64,000 nucleotides of DNA. It comes from Polytrichum commune. Lineage: Eukaryota; Streptophyta; Polytrichopsida; Polytrichales; Polytrichaceae. The stretch lies in contig OX485804.1 in assembly GCA_950295325.1 (NCBI GenBank), positions 6,634,001-6,698,000 on the forward strand, in the 5' to 3' direction. Position 1 is the stretch's first letter, and every line of letters begins with the position of its first letter. The translations under genes were made by a program, and so were the position numbers. The notes under the pieces are model-generated. The model saw only the letters and a program-made list of their open reading frames with translations, ran no database searches and was not told where the DNA came from. This document shows positions 34,435 to 45,317 of the stretch, piece after piece.

Positions 34435-34545
34435 CATAACATTATTTGGATTCATAATAATGTTATGTGAGACTGACAATATTCCATTGAATATTCTCAT
34501 ATATTCCTCACATTTAGACTAAATGTGAGAAATATTCTGAAACAT
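34435..34545. mobile_element. family D palindromic MITE, diverged copy
   Basis: CACATAACATTATTTGGATT, AATAATGTTATGTGAGACTG and ACAATATTCC, then a CTCACATTTAG/CTAAATGTGAG hairpin, match the copy at 36757. Confidence 0.65.
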
Positions 34546-35421
34546 GAGAACTATACACTTACTCATATCTATGTAAGATTGAATATTGATCAAATTCTCA
34601 ATGGGTTGAGCTTTGGATAAAAGCTCGTCATATCAAAGTTTTGAACTCCTACCAAACACAAGTTCAAGCTCTCAATATCAACTTTAATGTAAAGGGGACT
34701 TAAGTAAGTAGCTTAAGTTTTGACCAAGACTTTGGCAAGGATGTGCCACATGGGATCCATTAAGGCACCAACTCATTGTTGTGAAGCCAACGAAAAGCTT
34801 GGGCTCTTAACTTGAAAGCTAAATCGTGTAGTGCAAGTTTTAGCTTAAACTTGCAATTTAGAGGACTTGACACTTAGATTCGACAATTACCAAAATCATA
34901 TCATGAGCAAGTGTAGAGTGACTCTTGCTCAATGCCACCAAAGCCTCACGGCTAACACTCCAAGGCTCCCACCAACCATTCCACTCAACCTCTCCACCAA
35001 TACACCTAATTGTTACCATTTTCCAACACCAACCCAAATTGCCACAACTAACACTAATTTTTAGTGAGGGTTGAATTTTTGATTGTGTGATATTAAATTC
35101 ATAAAGACTGCTCCTATATGATGCATTTCAAGAAAATTAATGTGTGTTCTAAGGTGCTCGTAGACGAATAAAAAACATTTGTAAACACATGCTTGTCAAT
35201 GAATAATGTCATGATGGATAAAGTCAGTTCTTTCAGTGAATAATATTGCTATGAATAGTATTTGCAACGAACATGTCGGGATGAACAATGCTTCATAGAT
35301 TTGTTGGTGGCATTACATTCATAGCGTAAGGAAATTTAGTATCACCTTCACTAATTTCCCATGCTCAATATTAGCCCTCCCTCACTACTTGAGATGATCA
35401 ATGCAGTAACAAAGTTTAGTA
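34546..35421. other. intergenic sequence without recognised features
   Basis: No gene or bounded element recognised. Confidence 0.45.
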
Positions 35422-35780
35422 CAATAAATATGATATTTAGTGTTACCAATTCCAATTGTCCTGCTCAATTGTAAACCGCGGTATAATGTCACCAACACTG
35501 AATGTTAACCCAACATTATATGTCACTCCTTATATCCATATATATAGGTTTATGGTGTTGCAATTACTATCACTTACCAAGTAATTTTTCATCGAAATTT
35601 CAAGCATCCATGACAAATTTTCTTCACAAGTTTTTGACAAGAGAAGGTAGGGTTTTGGCCAATGGACGAACTCATCCATCATCCATGACAATATTTGTTC
35701 ACTTATTCATAAGATTTATCATCTGAAAAGTCACCATGGTGACATTAAATACTATGTGACACCAAATACCATATTTAGTC
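35422..35780. mobile_element. family B element, inverted orientation, 359 bp
   Basis: It starts CAATAAATATGATATTTAGTG and ends AAATACCATATTTAGTC, with TA flanking both (35420-35421 and 35781-35782). The interior is the reverse of copies at 6969 and 28372, e.g. AACCGCGGTATAATGTCACC. Confidence 0.8.
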
Positions 35781-35782
35781 TA

Positions 35783-36639
35783 GTTAGAACCTATCACCCC
35801 AATGTTAAACACAAATACACGAGGCAAACATCAACGAATACCAACACATGGATAGAAGCACAAGCTACACGAGCCCCCTTTAGACCCCTTTCCACAAAAA
35901 GCCACATGTGGCATGAAGCAATAGCACTTATGCCATAACCATGCTCGGGTGAAACTCTTACACTCATGATCAAAAGTAAAATGTCCCTCATTCATACCAA
36001 CGCAAGGTTGGTGTCATCTTTCTCACCATCTAAGCATTGCAAGGCCAATGAAAAATTGAAATCAAGTTGAAAGCTTGAGTGTAAAGTGAACCGGACAAAC
36101 AAGCGTGACCAAGAAGTACACCACCAATAAGAAGGCTTCTTTCTTCAAGATCTCAATCTTTGAACTCTCAACCAATAGTGACTTGGTATCGTCTTTTTTA
36201 TGATACCATTCGAGTATCTATAATGCAAATGTCACTTTTTTTCTTATACTGGTAGGGTATGGATGATTGATGACATTTGTGTTTTTTATGCCATACGGGT
36301 CTATACTCTATGTAAGAGCCTTCATACCTAGACCAAATGGCCCTAGTATCAATACAGTCCAGAAGGGATTGGCCCAAACAATAACATGGACATACAAAGG
36401 TTCTCTCACCTTGACGTACCCACCAAATATTGAAATTTGAATCATATTACAAATTTTAAATTCATAGATAGGTTGTTTCATACCGATGTTGATGTTGATG
36501 TAAAATCATGGATACCATACGTTCTCATGTATACCAGTTCAACATTGCTCTCGACCTCCTTCATATCCATAACAATCCAGATCTTAGTGATGTTTTACAA
36601 GGTCGGAGCTCAAACCTTGGTGATTGTCGATGAACGTGG
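35783..36639. other. intergenic sequence without recognised features
   Basis: No gene recognised; short frames on both strands only. Confidence 0.45.
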
Positions 36640-37025
36640 AGAATTGGCTGCTAGTTAAAACATGTTGAGTTTGATAAATGAGCCGGTTGATTTTGAAAAA
36701 TAACCAGTTGAAGTTCAACATTTCAAGAAAATTACCAATCATTCTAGAGAATATTCATAACATAATTCACATCCATAGCAGTGTTATGTGGGACTGACAA
36801 TATTCTACAGAACATTCCTCACGTTCAATCTGAATGTGAGGAATATTCCACATAATATTGTCAGTCACACATAACACTATTATGGATATGAATAATGTTA
36901 TGTTAAGCAATACACCTCAAATCAATAATGAAGAACCGGAAAATGTCAACATGGTACCCAGTTGGACTTGGGAAACACTAGGAGGTCGAACCTTATGTCC
37001 AAACATCTACCTGGACACTGATGGC
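36640..37025 (+). repeat. dispersed repeat family G, copy 4, with a MITE inside
   Basis: GAATTGGCTGCTAGTTA, TAACCAGTTGAAGTTCAACA, GAAAATGTCAACATGGTACC, ACTTGGGAAACACTAGGAGG and CATCTACCTGGACACTGATG are family G blocks. A family D element (36757-36906) splits the copy. Confidence 0.7.
36757..36906. mobile_element. family D palindromic MITE, about 150 bp
   Basis: The two halves pair almost throughout. CATAACATAATTCACATCCA pairs with TATGGATATGAATAATGTTATG, GTGGGACTGACAATATTCTA with the inverse around 36855-36875, and the centre is CCTCACGTTCA/TGAATGTGAGG. It would fold into a single long hairpin. Confidence 0.8.
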
Positions 37026-37270
37026 TATCACTATCTATTCTGAACAATGACCTTTCCTCGCCTGAACATAGCAGCATTTGGAGCATGCTTCCCCTGCTTA
37101 CTTTGTTCCTTTGAAGTATCATATATATCACTTTTGTTTTTTTTTTGGCACAAATTGAGAAAATCAATTGCAAAGGAGTATCATATATATCACATCCAAC
37201 CACTGTGGAATGGCTTTTGAAAGTGTCTTGTAACAGACCACAACCACGCTCACTTGACTTACGAATCCGA
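37026..37270. other. unassigned sequence with a duplicated ATCATATATATCACTT/CATCC block
   Basis: AGTATCATATATATCAC occurs twice, about 60 bp apart (near 37115 and 37177), with a T-run between. No gene recognised. Confidence 0.4.
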
Positions 37271-37699
37271 GGGCCACTTCACACACGAGCCAAGAGCCGT
37301 GACCGTGAAATTGTGAGAGCCCACAAGAAAGTGTCCCAAGGCCGTCCCAACACACCTCTAGAATCATGTAGTGTGGTCACGGACCCTCAAGTGTAGTGTG
37401 AAGTCACATGTGACCGGGCCCTCAACCAAATGCTATTTCAATGGATTTTTTTATTCACGCATGTTCTCACACGTGATTAAATAGAATAAATCAACGGTTG
37501 TGAGCATTCGGAGTGTCATGGTCTCTTGGTTTTGTGTTAGGCCTGCCTCCAAGAGGTGGTTTTTGAAAATAATCCAAGTGACCATGAAACATGATCCATT
37601 TGATGCCATATAGGACTCCATGTAGACTTTACATCCATCTTGCATTCACATACTCCGTCGGTCCCTCGAGCATAGTGTGAAGTGAACTTGGACCGGCTC
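37271..37699. mobile_element. family A element, truncated at right
   Basis: The left end GGGCCACTTCACACACGAGC is intact and the interior is collinear with the copy at 58261, up to CTTGGACCGGCTC, where similarity stops. The opposite inverted end is missing. Confidence 0.75.
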
Positions 37700-38286
37700 T
37701 TCCGACTATTCTCTTGTGCTTTTTCTATCCACACAATAGGACATTGTATTCACAACTGTTGGTTTATGTATATGAGCATAACGGTTGCCTCTCCATAAAT
37801 GACTTGAGTAAATGGATGTCTTGTTGCTATTACATTTTGTAGTCCACTTTCCTCTTGCCAATCGTTTTGTCCATAAAAAATTGCATAGTAGCATGCTAAA
37901 TTTGATTTGTAAACAATCTTGCAAACAATTTTGTAAACCAATAAGTTATGCGACAAGCCTCATGTGGTCACTCTTCTAAAAAGGGAGCATGTATTTGTGT
38001 GATAATATGACATTGTTTGTAGTGGAAAACCTGGCAAGGCATGTGTGATGACAAGAATGGACTATGTAAATGACATTTATTGAACAATTTAGGTTCCTTA
38101 GTTAACACAATTGGGAGGGTCTATGTAAGCTTTTAATTTTTTTTGCATCTTCGCTTTTATAATTATGCATATTATTCATGATTTTGATGGTTGACATGAC
38201 CATCTACATGATTTACACAAGCTACAAGATGGGAAGATTCTTAATTTGATATGATGATCATAATTGCATGTGGATTGTTTCCCAAT
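37700..38286. other. unassigned intergenic sequence
   Basis: No gene or bounded element recognised. Confidence 0.45.
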
Positions 38287-38846
38287 TTATGTTCGCCATT
38301 GCAACCCCCTCTCCCCCTCCAACACAATTCCCACCCACTTGAGCTCTGCTCTCATGCAACTTTTTTTTATATTAGGGATGGCATGAACTTGTGAATGCAA
38401 CCAATTGTGTGGAGGTGTCGTACATGCACTTGATATTATCCGGACATAGATCCCTCGCCTGTTGGGTTTCCAACCCTTGCACAACACTAAGGATAGCAAT
38501 GGATGTTTTTTCTTGATCACCATACCCAACTCCACCCAAGGATGCCCTTCTTGAAGGGGTTGTCCCTCTCATGGATGATCTTGGCAATCTTTAAGTGCAA
38601 TTGTGTCAACAACAAGGGGTGACCCATTGGTGTCAATTTCAAGGTGTAACAAACTAACTCCTCCTCTTCCTTCTCACTTAACACCTCCTTTTTGCCTCTC
38701 CTCCTTGATTCAATTGTCATGCGAAGGAGACAACAAAGTCTACTCACCGGAATGCCATAATACGTATGCACAACAAGAATGGAAGAACTAGCATCATTGG
38801 CGACAAATGCTTGATTGTGGTGACATGTGCATGATTGATCCAATTG
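38287..38846 (-). pseudogene. decayed pogo/Tc1-type transposase, psq and CENP-B-like DNA-binding region
   Basis: Minus-strand frames give, in order: a psq-like segment (YYGIPVSRLCCLL, 38843 downwards); a basic linker (ESRRRGKKEVLSEKEEEELV); and a second helix-turn-helix of CENP-B type ending KIAKIIHERDNPFKKGILGW. After a frame change near 38525 comes VIKKKHPLLS, and after another near 38480 comes GLETQQARDLCPDNIKCMYD, which matches the post-HTH linker of pogo/jerky-type proteins. No DDE catalytic domain follows. At least two frameshifts make it non-functional. Identification rests on recognised domain order rather than a search; a domesticated CENP-B-like gene remnant is an alternative. Confidence 0.7.
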
Positions 38847-39858
38847 TCATTTCTCCTCTTTTATTTGATTTTGTTTTCATATCTTGCAATCGACTACAAT
38901 TTGGTGACTCTTCATATGTTAGTTGACATCCAATCATAAGTCTTGGAATGTAGCCATGGAGACCATTTGATAAGCTGGTGGAGTAAATTGAGGATTGTGA
39001 GAACCTTCTTGTTCTATTTGACCTTGTTCATGCAATAACATTATCACGACTACCTAGAGATGACCATGAAAATCAAGAACCATTATGATCCATTCCTTTA
39101 TTACTAGCCAAAATACCCACCGAAGATCCATGTGACATCGTCTAAATGCCATAAATGCTAAGGCCAACATGCCCCTAATCCTCACTCAAACATGCCAACA
39201 CTTTTGTTTATGAACTCAACCATGAGAATAGATCACTAGCAATCAACATTAAGTCTCAATGTTTGAGGTTGGAAGATACCAATTACAACCAAGCTTTGGA
39301 ACGCTTGACCACTAAGGTAGCGATCATCATCAAGGACCCTTGTTTTAAGTTGGAAGATGTTAACATCAATTGAGCTTCTAAGGAAATGGCATGACTTTTA
39401 AATACATGAATGTGCGAGCATACTAAAAGGTGGCAAATGCAAACCTTCAAACCATGTGTGTAGACAACTAGCGTAGCCAATTCCAAATGTGTGTGACGTT
39501 TATTAGAACTTGAATTGGCCGCTTAGAATTTGGACTAGCTACCTCCTTTGTTATAGCAGGCTTTTGCTCCGACACTATGCAGTATGCTCGAAGGGAAGAT
39601 TGAATTCGACCACAACATTACATTGGTCGCCCCTATGTTGGAATTATAGTGCAAGAGATAATGTAGAGCACATTGTCGAATTCATGGCAATTACATGGGA
39701 GATGCCTTTTAAAATGTTCATGAATGCATGAGGATGGCCTTGCATTTGCTCCTAGGCCTTCGAAATTGTGCCAAGGTGTGGATTGTAAGCAGTTTGTCCT
39801 AGCCAAGAATAGATATCGACACAATTCGTCCTCCGAATTCATGGCACTTTGAGGGCAC
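38847..39858. other. intergenic sequence without recognised features
   Basis: Frames at 39510-39917 overlap on both strands and are unrecognised. Confidence 0.4.
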
Positions 39859-39861
39859 TTA

Positions 39862-40258
39862 GGGTGAGTTTCCACGTAGACCGCTTTCCTATCAAGTTTT
39901 AGTGTGAATAAGGACAAACCTACCCAATGTAGAGGGAATATGGTGGGGTAGGGTTCATATGTGCATACTGGCTATTCCCGTCTCTTCAAATCCAAGCCCA
40001 CTTACTAATCTCCTCCTCCAAGTTAAACCCTCCTCCTCCTAAAACGGATCTTCAACCCTTTGCTGACCGACACTTTTAGGTTTAAGATTCGTTAATGGGG
40101 TGCATGGAAGTCTAGTGGCCCATGTCCACGGCCCTCCAAATTCCATTAGCCCGCCAAAATGTGGTGGGATGGTGGGTTGTACTTAACTACATGCAAACAC
40201 CTCCGACCCATTATTTTCTAGAATCTAGTGGGCGAGTGGTCTATATGGAATCTCACCC
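39862..40258. mobile_element. family C element with TTA target duplication
   Basis: The ends GGGTGAGTTTCCACGTAGAC and ATATGGAATCTCACCC are inverted. TTA flanks both sides (39859-39861 and 40259-40261). The interior is the reverse of the copy at 3644. The TTA duplication suggests PIF/Harbinger. Confidence 0.8.
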
Positions 40259-40261
40259 TTA

Positions 40262-40382
40262 TGGTTAGTTTCCATGTAAGCCACTCGCCCACCGAATTCT
40301 AGTGGAAATGTAGATGCCACTAGGTGACATCTACATTTCCACTAGAATTCGGTGGGCGAGTGGCCTTCATGGAAACTAACTC
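40262..40382. mobile_element. family C palindromic derivative, 121 bp
   Basis: Two arms of about 53 bp (GTTAGTTTCCATGTAAGCCA... and its inverse) differ at only a few positions around a spacer of about 10 bp. TTA lies outside both ends (40259-40261 and 40383-40385). The left TTA is shared with the right duplication of the neighbouring family C element, so the two insertions abut. Confidence 0.85.
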
Positions 40383-40604
40383 TTAGCTTCCTCAAGCTTG
40401 GTATGAAATCCATCCTCCGAGCGTGATTAGGTTGAATATAGTCATTTGTAGGTTGTCTCTTGAAGGAGTTCAAATGTTGCTATGTTGCTTGTGTGATCTA
40501 CCATCCCTTTCACACTCGCAACTCTCAATTGTGATGATTGATGTTGATTTTTGGAGTTGCAAGTGTTTTTGAGTAGGATGGTGGTGGTGGTCCGTGTGTA
40601 TTAA

Positions 40605-41104
40605 AGGCCACTTTACACTAGAGCTTGATGGCCCTTGACTTGTGATATGCAAAATATGTGATTGGTTGAGAAGCTGGAGACAATCCAAGTTCGCTTTACA
40701 TTAGAGACAATCCAAGTTCACTTTACATGAGACCTTGAAGGCACGAGGTACCAAAGAATCTTGAATGGATGAGAAATCTACATGGGGTGTCCTACGTGGC
40801 GGCAAGTGGATATTCATGGTCTACCATATATCATGTGAAGCACTTACAAAAATAAATAAAAAAGGCAGATTTAACGCAACAATAGGGGCCGTGGCAAGAG
40901 GTTAAGTTGCCATGACGGGGACCTAAAACTTGAAGATTTGTTGTGATCCCTAAACATGGTCCACATTCACTTTACACTAAGGTTAAGAACTTGTCAAATG
41001 CAAAATTGGATTTTTATTTCCCACGATACGCTCTAGGGATGATGTTCAAGGCCCCCTAGTTTTTTCATGGTCACAACTCTTGGGTTGCGTGTAAAGCGTG
41101 GACC
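40605..41104. mobile_element. family A relative, 500 bp, with TAA target duplication
   Basis: The ends AGGCCACTTTACACTAGAGC and TTGCGTGTAAAGCGTGGACC are diverged versions of family A ends. TAA flanks both (40602-40604 and 41105-41107). The interior is only partly similar to the main subfamily. A direct repeat of AGACAATCCAAGTTC(G/A)CTTTACAT lies at about 40677-40725. Confidence 0.7.
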
Positions 41105-41209
41105 TAAGTAGGTGTGTGTTGGTGGGAGAATGCCACCTTGCGAATTAAGACCTACTAGGATTTTTTTTTTTAATGGAAAATGTGAATGACAACTCACGAT
41201 GCATTAGAT

Positions 41210-41447
41210 TAGTAGTAGAACGATTTTGGTGGACTCAAAATGGGTAATTATAAAAGTGGTGACATGAAAAGCATGCAATTACATGCCAAATGCAACAATT
41301 GGCCGCACAAGTCTTGTTTCACACCACTTGGGGCCACTTTTGAACGCGATTCAATGAACCATTTTATGTGGATATGTATGCACAGTAGACTAATTTGAAG
41401 AAACTCTAATGTACAAGCAAGGGGGGCTTTGACTTACTTGCCTCTTC
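41210..41447. mobile_element. single arm of the foldback element
   Basis: GTAGAACGATTTTGGTGG, GGGTAATTATAAAAGTGG, CAAGTCTTGTTTCACACCAC and GGGCTTTGACTTACTTGCCT match the left arm of 10745-11579 in order. The second arm is absent. Confidence 0.7.
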
Positions 41448-42439
41448 CAGAAATGTAAGATTCACAAGGGAAATTACATAGTGTTCCATCATTGACGCCA
41501 TTCGACGCACATAACATGTCATCACATGGCCCCGTTTCCCCTCTCATGTGCTGCAATATCATATCCGGCCTCCCTGAATGCTGGATTCCATGTTATTAGT
41601 TGGCAACGCAAAAGACTGTCCAGCTCATCATCGGAGTGGTTCTGATCCACCCCCAATCTGATCAAAGCCGGGTGTTTAACTTGTAGACCTAGTAGTGTAT
41701 GGCACAAGGTGAGAGGAGGAGCTTTGTCAGCCTCCATAGCCTACAGACTAAGCCTACTGCATAGCCTGGCCGGACCCCAGCATAAAGCAATGACCCGCCT
41801 TTGTTTACCTCCCTCCCTCCCTCCCTCTGCTCCCTCCCTCGCTCTCCCACTCAGTCACTCATGTGCTTTCCCCAATTATCCACTGAAGAAATAAAATAAA
41901 ATAGTGCAGTTAATAACTCCGACCTCGTACGCTGGTGCTGTTGCTGTTGCTGTTGTTGTAGTAAGGTATTAGTCGTCCTCCGCGATGGGCCTGGAGTCCC
42001 GGGGGCGTCCCCACATTTCCCACATTTCACAGTGTGACAAGTCAGCTAAAGCCCAAAAAGAGCCTTGGCCAGATGCCCTGCTGGGAGGCTGGGCCCCTCC
42101 ATGTGTGATGAAACCTCATAATATCCAACCCCAGGAGGGCCCGGAGAACGGCTTCGCTCTGCTTTCCCCAATAGAGGTATCAAGTGGGTCCTCGTAATAT
42201 CAAGGCCACTAGCTAGGCTCCCGATGGAGGGCCTTGGCCAGATCCAAATCCCACCATCCTGGCCGTCCGTCGGGTGAGGGGGATCCGATCCTCCCCGACC
42301 CATCCTGGCCGTCGGTCCCCCAGTGGCTGCATAAAGTCCGTAGGAATGCGATCCACATAAGAGCGGAGAAGGAGGAGGGAGGAGGGAGGAGGGAGAAAGG
42401 AAGGAGGCGTGGTAAAGTAGCCTACTTATGCAAATGCAC
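41448..42439. other. intergenic segment, GC-rich at right, with simple repeats
   Basis: It contains (CCCT)n at about 41811-41842, (TGCTGT)n/(TTG)n at about 41936-41960 and (GAGGGAG)n at about 42370-42395. A 206-codon minus frame (42046-42666) is mostly made by the GC-rich and purine-repeat sequence and has no domain I recognise, so I do not call it a gene. Confidence 0.4.
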
Positions 42440-43240
42440 ATTGTAAGTTGAGAAAGTGGATGTCTTCGAGATACAATCCAATAAAGGCTCGAAAGAGGCC
42501 TGACCAACATGATAAGGAAAAGATTTGGGCAATAACTTCCAAGCTGCCCTGACCGATCGCTCGTCCATGGTCCATCGTTTTGGTGATTGAAGCTCGCCCC
42601 ACTTTTGCATCCATGGAGGTATGATTTTATTCGTAATTCCCGAATTATCTCTACGAGCCACTCCATTTTAAAAAAAAATCAATAACCAACTCAAGAGTGG
42701 GTGGATGACTCACCGTTCCAACAATTTGTCAAAGTAGATGTCAAGCCTCGTCGAGATGCAATCTATAAAGGCTTCGCAACAAGGCTTGATACCAGGGCCA
42801 CACCAAAAACCCCAGCAGCTCCAGTAGACAGAAACACTAGCCCTACGTATTCTCCGGGAATACAGGGCTGGGATTTCAAATGGCTGGAGCTACTGGAGTG
42901 GCTGGAAGAAGGTTGGTAGCCTGCAACCAACAACTCGAGCCATCTGAAATCCCAACCCTGTATTCCCGGAGAATACGTAGGGCTGGTGTTTCTAGTTGGG
43001 CCTACCGGTGTGGCCTTGGTATGACCAACATGATAAGATCTTTGCATTAACTTCCAAGCTGCCCTAACCAAATGCTCGTCCATACTTTGGTAGAAAGGTT
43101 ATCAAAACACGTCACAATTATGCATACATGAAAGCATGATGTCATCCATGTTTCCCAAATCGTCTCTACGAACTAATCAGTGTTTACTGATGACGAGCTT
43201 CAATGGGTGAATGACTCGTCACTCCCGCAATTCGTCATCC
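42440..43240. repeat. tandem duplication, second copy split by a MITE
   Basis: Unit 1 (about 42440-42734) and unit 2 (about 42735-43240) share AAGTGGATGTC/AAGTAGATGTC, CAATC(C/T)A(A/T)AAAGGCT, GACCAACATGATAAG, ACTTCCAAGCTGCCCT, TGCTCGTCCAT-type and ATCTCTACGA or GTCTCTACGA blocks. On the minus strand both encode MDE(R/H)xVRAAWKL, followed in unit 1 by HVGQASFEPLLDCISKTSTF. This could be an old protein-coding fragment that I cannot name. Confidence 0.65.
42792..43019. mobile_element. TA-flanked MITE, 228 bp, with inverted arms of about 100 bp
   Basis: The ends CCAGGGCCACACC and GGTGTGGCCTTGG are inverted. GCCCTACGTATTCTCCGGGA and its inverse (CCCGGAGAATACGTAGGGC) pair further in. TA flanks both sides (42790-42791 and 43020-43021). 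It interrupts the block that is continuous in unit 1 (GCCTGACCAACATG), which confirms the insertion. Confidence 0.85.
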
Positions 43241-44978
43241 ACTATCATCTTGTTGGTTATCTAATTCTTAAAGAATGTTGGTATGCTTCATCTTCACTAA
43301 CGCGTGAATGAAGTGTCTATACGGAAATCAAGCGGGGTCTCAACAAATGTATAATTGACATGTGGCGAAAAAAAATGAGGAGGAAAGGGTTTTAGTTTGT
43401 CGGAATAGAGAGCCCTCTACATTTATCAGTTACCCAGGGTGACATGGAGTTGGAAATCCCCCCAAAACCCAAGTGATTCTCAAAAGTAGATAAACACCGG
43501 GCCAAGGACTAAAGCATACCACACTGTTATTACAGTATGTCCAATTTTCATATATAATTATTTATAATATGAAAAAGAATCATAAATTTATCTCAAATAT
43601 ATATATATATATATAGGTTATAGTTCAGAGAATATTAAAACACTTGTCAAATTTGAAATCAACAATATGTCTCGAGACTTGAGAGTAAACCTGAGCATGA
43701 TCATTCTAAGTACACCTAACCAAGTCTTTTAAAATTTTGATAAACATGTCTGGTAACCCTAAACACAAGCACCCACACCAAGTGTGAATCTATTGGGTAT
43801 TTGTGGCCCCAAGCCGATTGTTGACTACTACAAATCACACTGCAAAATAATATTATTGTTTGAACGATACACATATAGAATCTTATAGCTCACATCAAAC
43901 TCATCGAATCAACATAATCTTGAACCCCAAACAAATTCTTCACGAGTTCAGAGTCGAATTTGCTCCTTCCTTTATTAATCATCAATCCACACTAACAAGG
44001 AAACCAGACTAACTTAATCATGCTATCTGGTGTCGTGTATTAGAAGAGAGAGAGAGAGAGAGGAAGGGGTGGGACCCTGTGTACAATAGAAAGGGATTTT
44101 GCGCCTGTGAAGCATCTTGTTGAACGTTTCTGAGACCCCACGAGGTTTAGTATTTGAGGAGTTTTAATGTGGGATAAACAGTTGACCTGATCACATCAAC
44201 GCAGGCATGTAGATCAAATAACAGCTTCTCGGTTGGGCCTCAAGTGCAGATTTCAAGAATTCCATTGTCTGAAATTCCAGGGTAAATGGTATGCATGCTT
44301 GACTTTGAAGAATGTGGGGTGATCAACTTGACTAATATATGTGTGGCCAGCCCCTTTCCATGTTTATGTGCATAACGAGATTGTTGAGAAAGGACTCGAC
44401 TCATTCGAAATGCTGGCCAACACATCATTTTTAATTTTAATTTTTATAAAAGTTGAACTGAGTACGTGGGGCCTTATGTCATCACACTTCCTTCTTGATC
44501 GAACACCTCTAGATACTTGAGTCGTGTGTATTTGGCAAGGGGTTGTGCTTAAAAATGGACACCAACATATGCCACGTGTTATGATAACATTGGACTACGA
44601 GCTTGATCTTTTCTAGGTGATCATTCTATGTACATTTGTCAACATGATTTGATGTAAAGGGCCCACGTGGGGTTGATAATGCCCACAAACAAGGCCACGT
44701 TCCTTACTAAATACGTACATAAGTTAAATGATTTTTTAATATAATTGGACACCTATATATCTAAATGCTATATGAAAGGACTTGAAGTGACAATGAGATG
44801 TATTTAAACATAATCGTCGTAATAATTTCAACATGTGATAATTATTGATTTTCAATTACTAACCAGATGAGGTGATGTATGTTAATATGATCAAATGACC
44901 AAATTATTTCAGGAGTTGAAAGTGCTCACCAATTGTCCTCCCAACACACTACAATGTTTATTAAGGCCATGCATCTTA
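43241..44978. other. intergenic sequence with TA and GA simple repeats
   Basis: (TA)n lies at about 43596-43614 and (GA)n at about 44045-44062. No gene or bounded element recognised. Confidence 0.45.
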
Positions 44979-45317
44979 GGACCACTTCACACACAAGCCA
45001 AGAGCCGAGACCACTCTAATTTTGAGGGCCCTTGATCCTCATTCAAAGGCCCTACCACTCACATGTATGCCATAATTTGTGTCAGACCTACCTGTTGGAA
45101 GTGAACCTGGATCAAATTCCGACACATCATGAAACATTATTTATAGCTTGCCATGTAGAAATCCACGTAGAGTTTTCTACCATGATAATTTCATTGGGCC
45201 CTTGAACCTTCGCCTTCTAGTGTGAACTGAAAGTCGGACGGTCTTGGGCTTTTCGACCAATGAGAGACCTTAGAATGCAGTGGTCATGGGCCTTCAAACT
45301 AACGTGTGAAGTGGGCT
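44979..45317. mobile_element. family A element, short diverged copy (339 bp)
   Basis: The ends GGACCACTTCACACACAAGC and ACGTGTGAAGTGGGCT are inverted. TTA and TCA flank them (one mismatch). Interior blocks ACCAATGAGAGACC and GGTCATGGGCC match the family A right half. Confidence 0.7.

Noticed and set aside
42046-42666. 206-codon minus-strand open frame
   Set aside because: It runs across a GC-rich segment, a purine simple repeat and the edge of a duplicated unit. Composition follows the repeats and no domain is visible; only the first part is shared with the duplicate.
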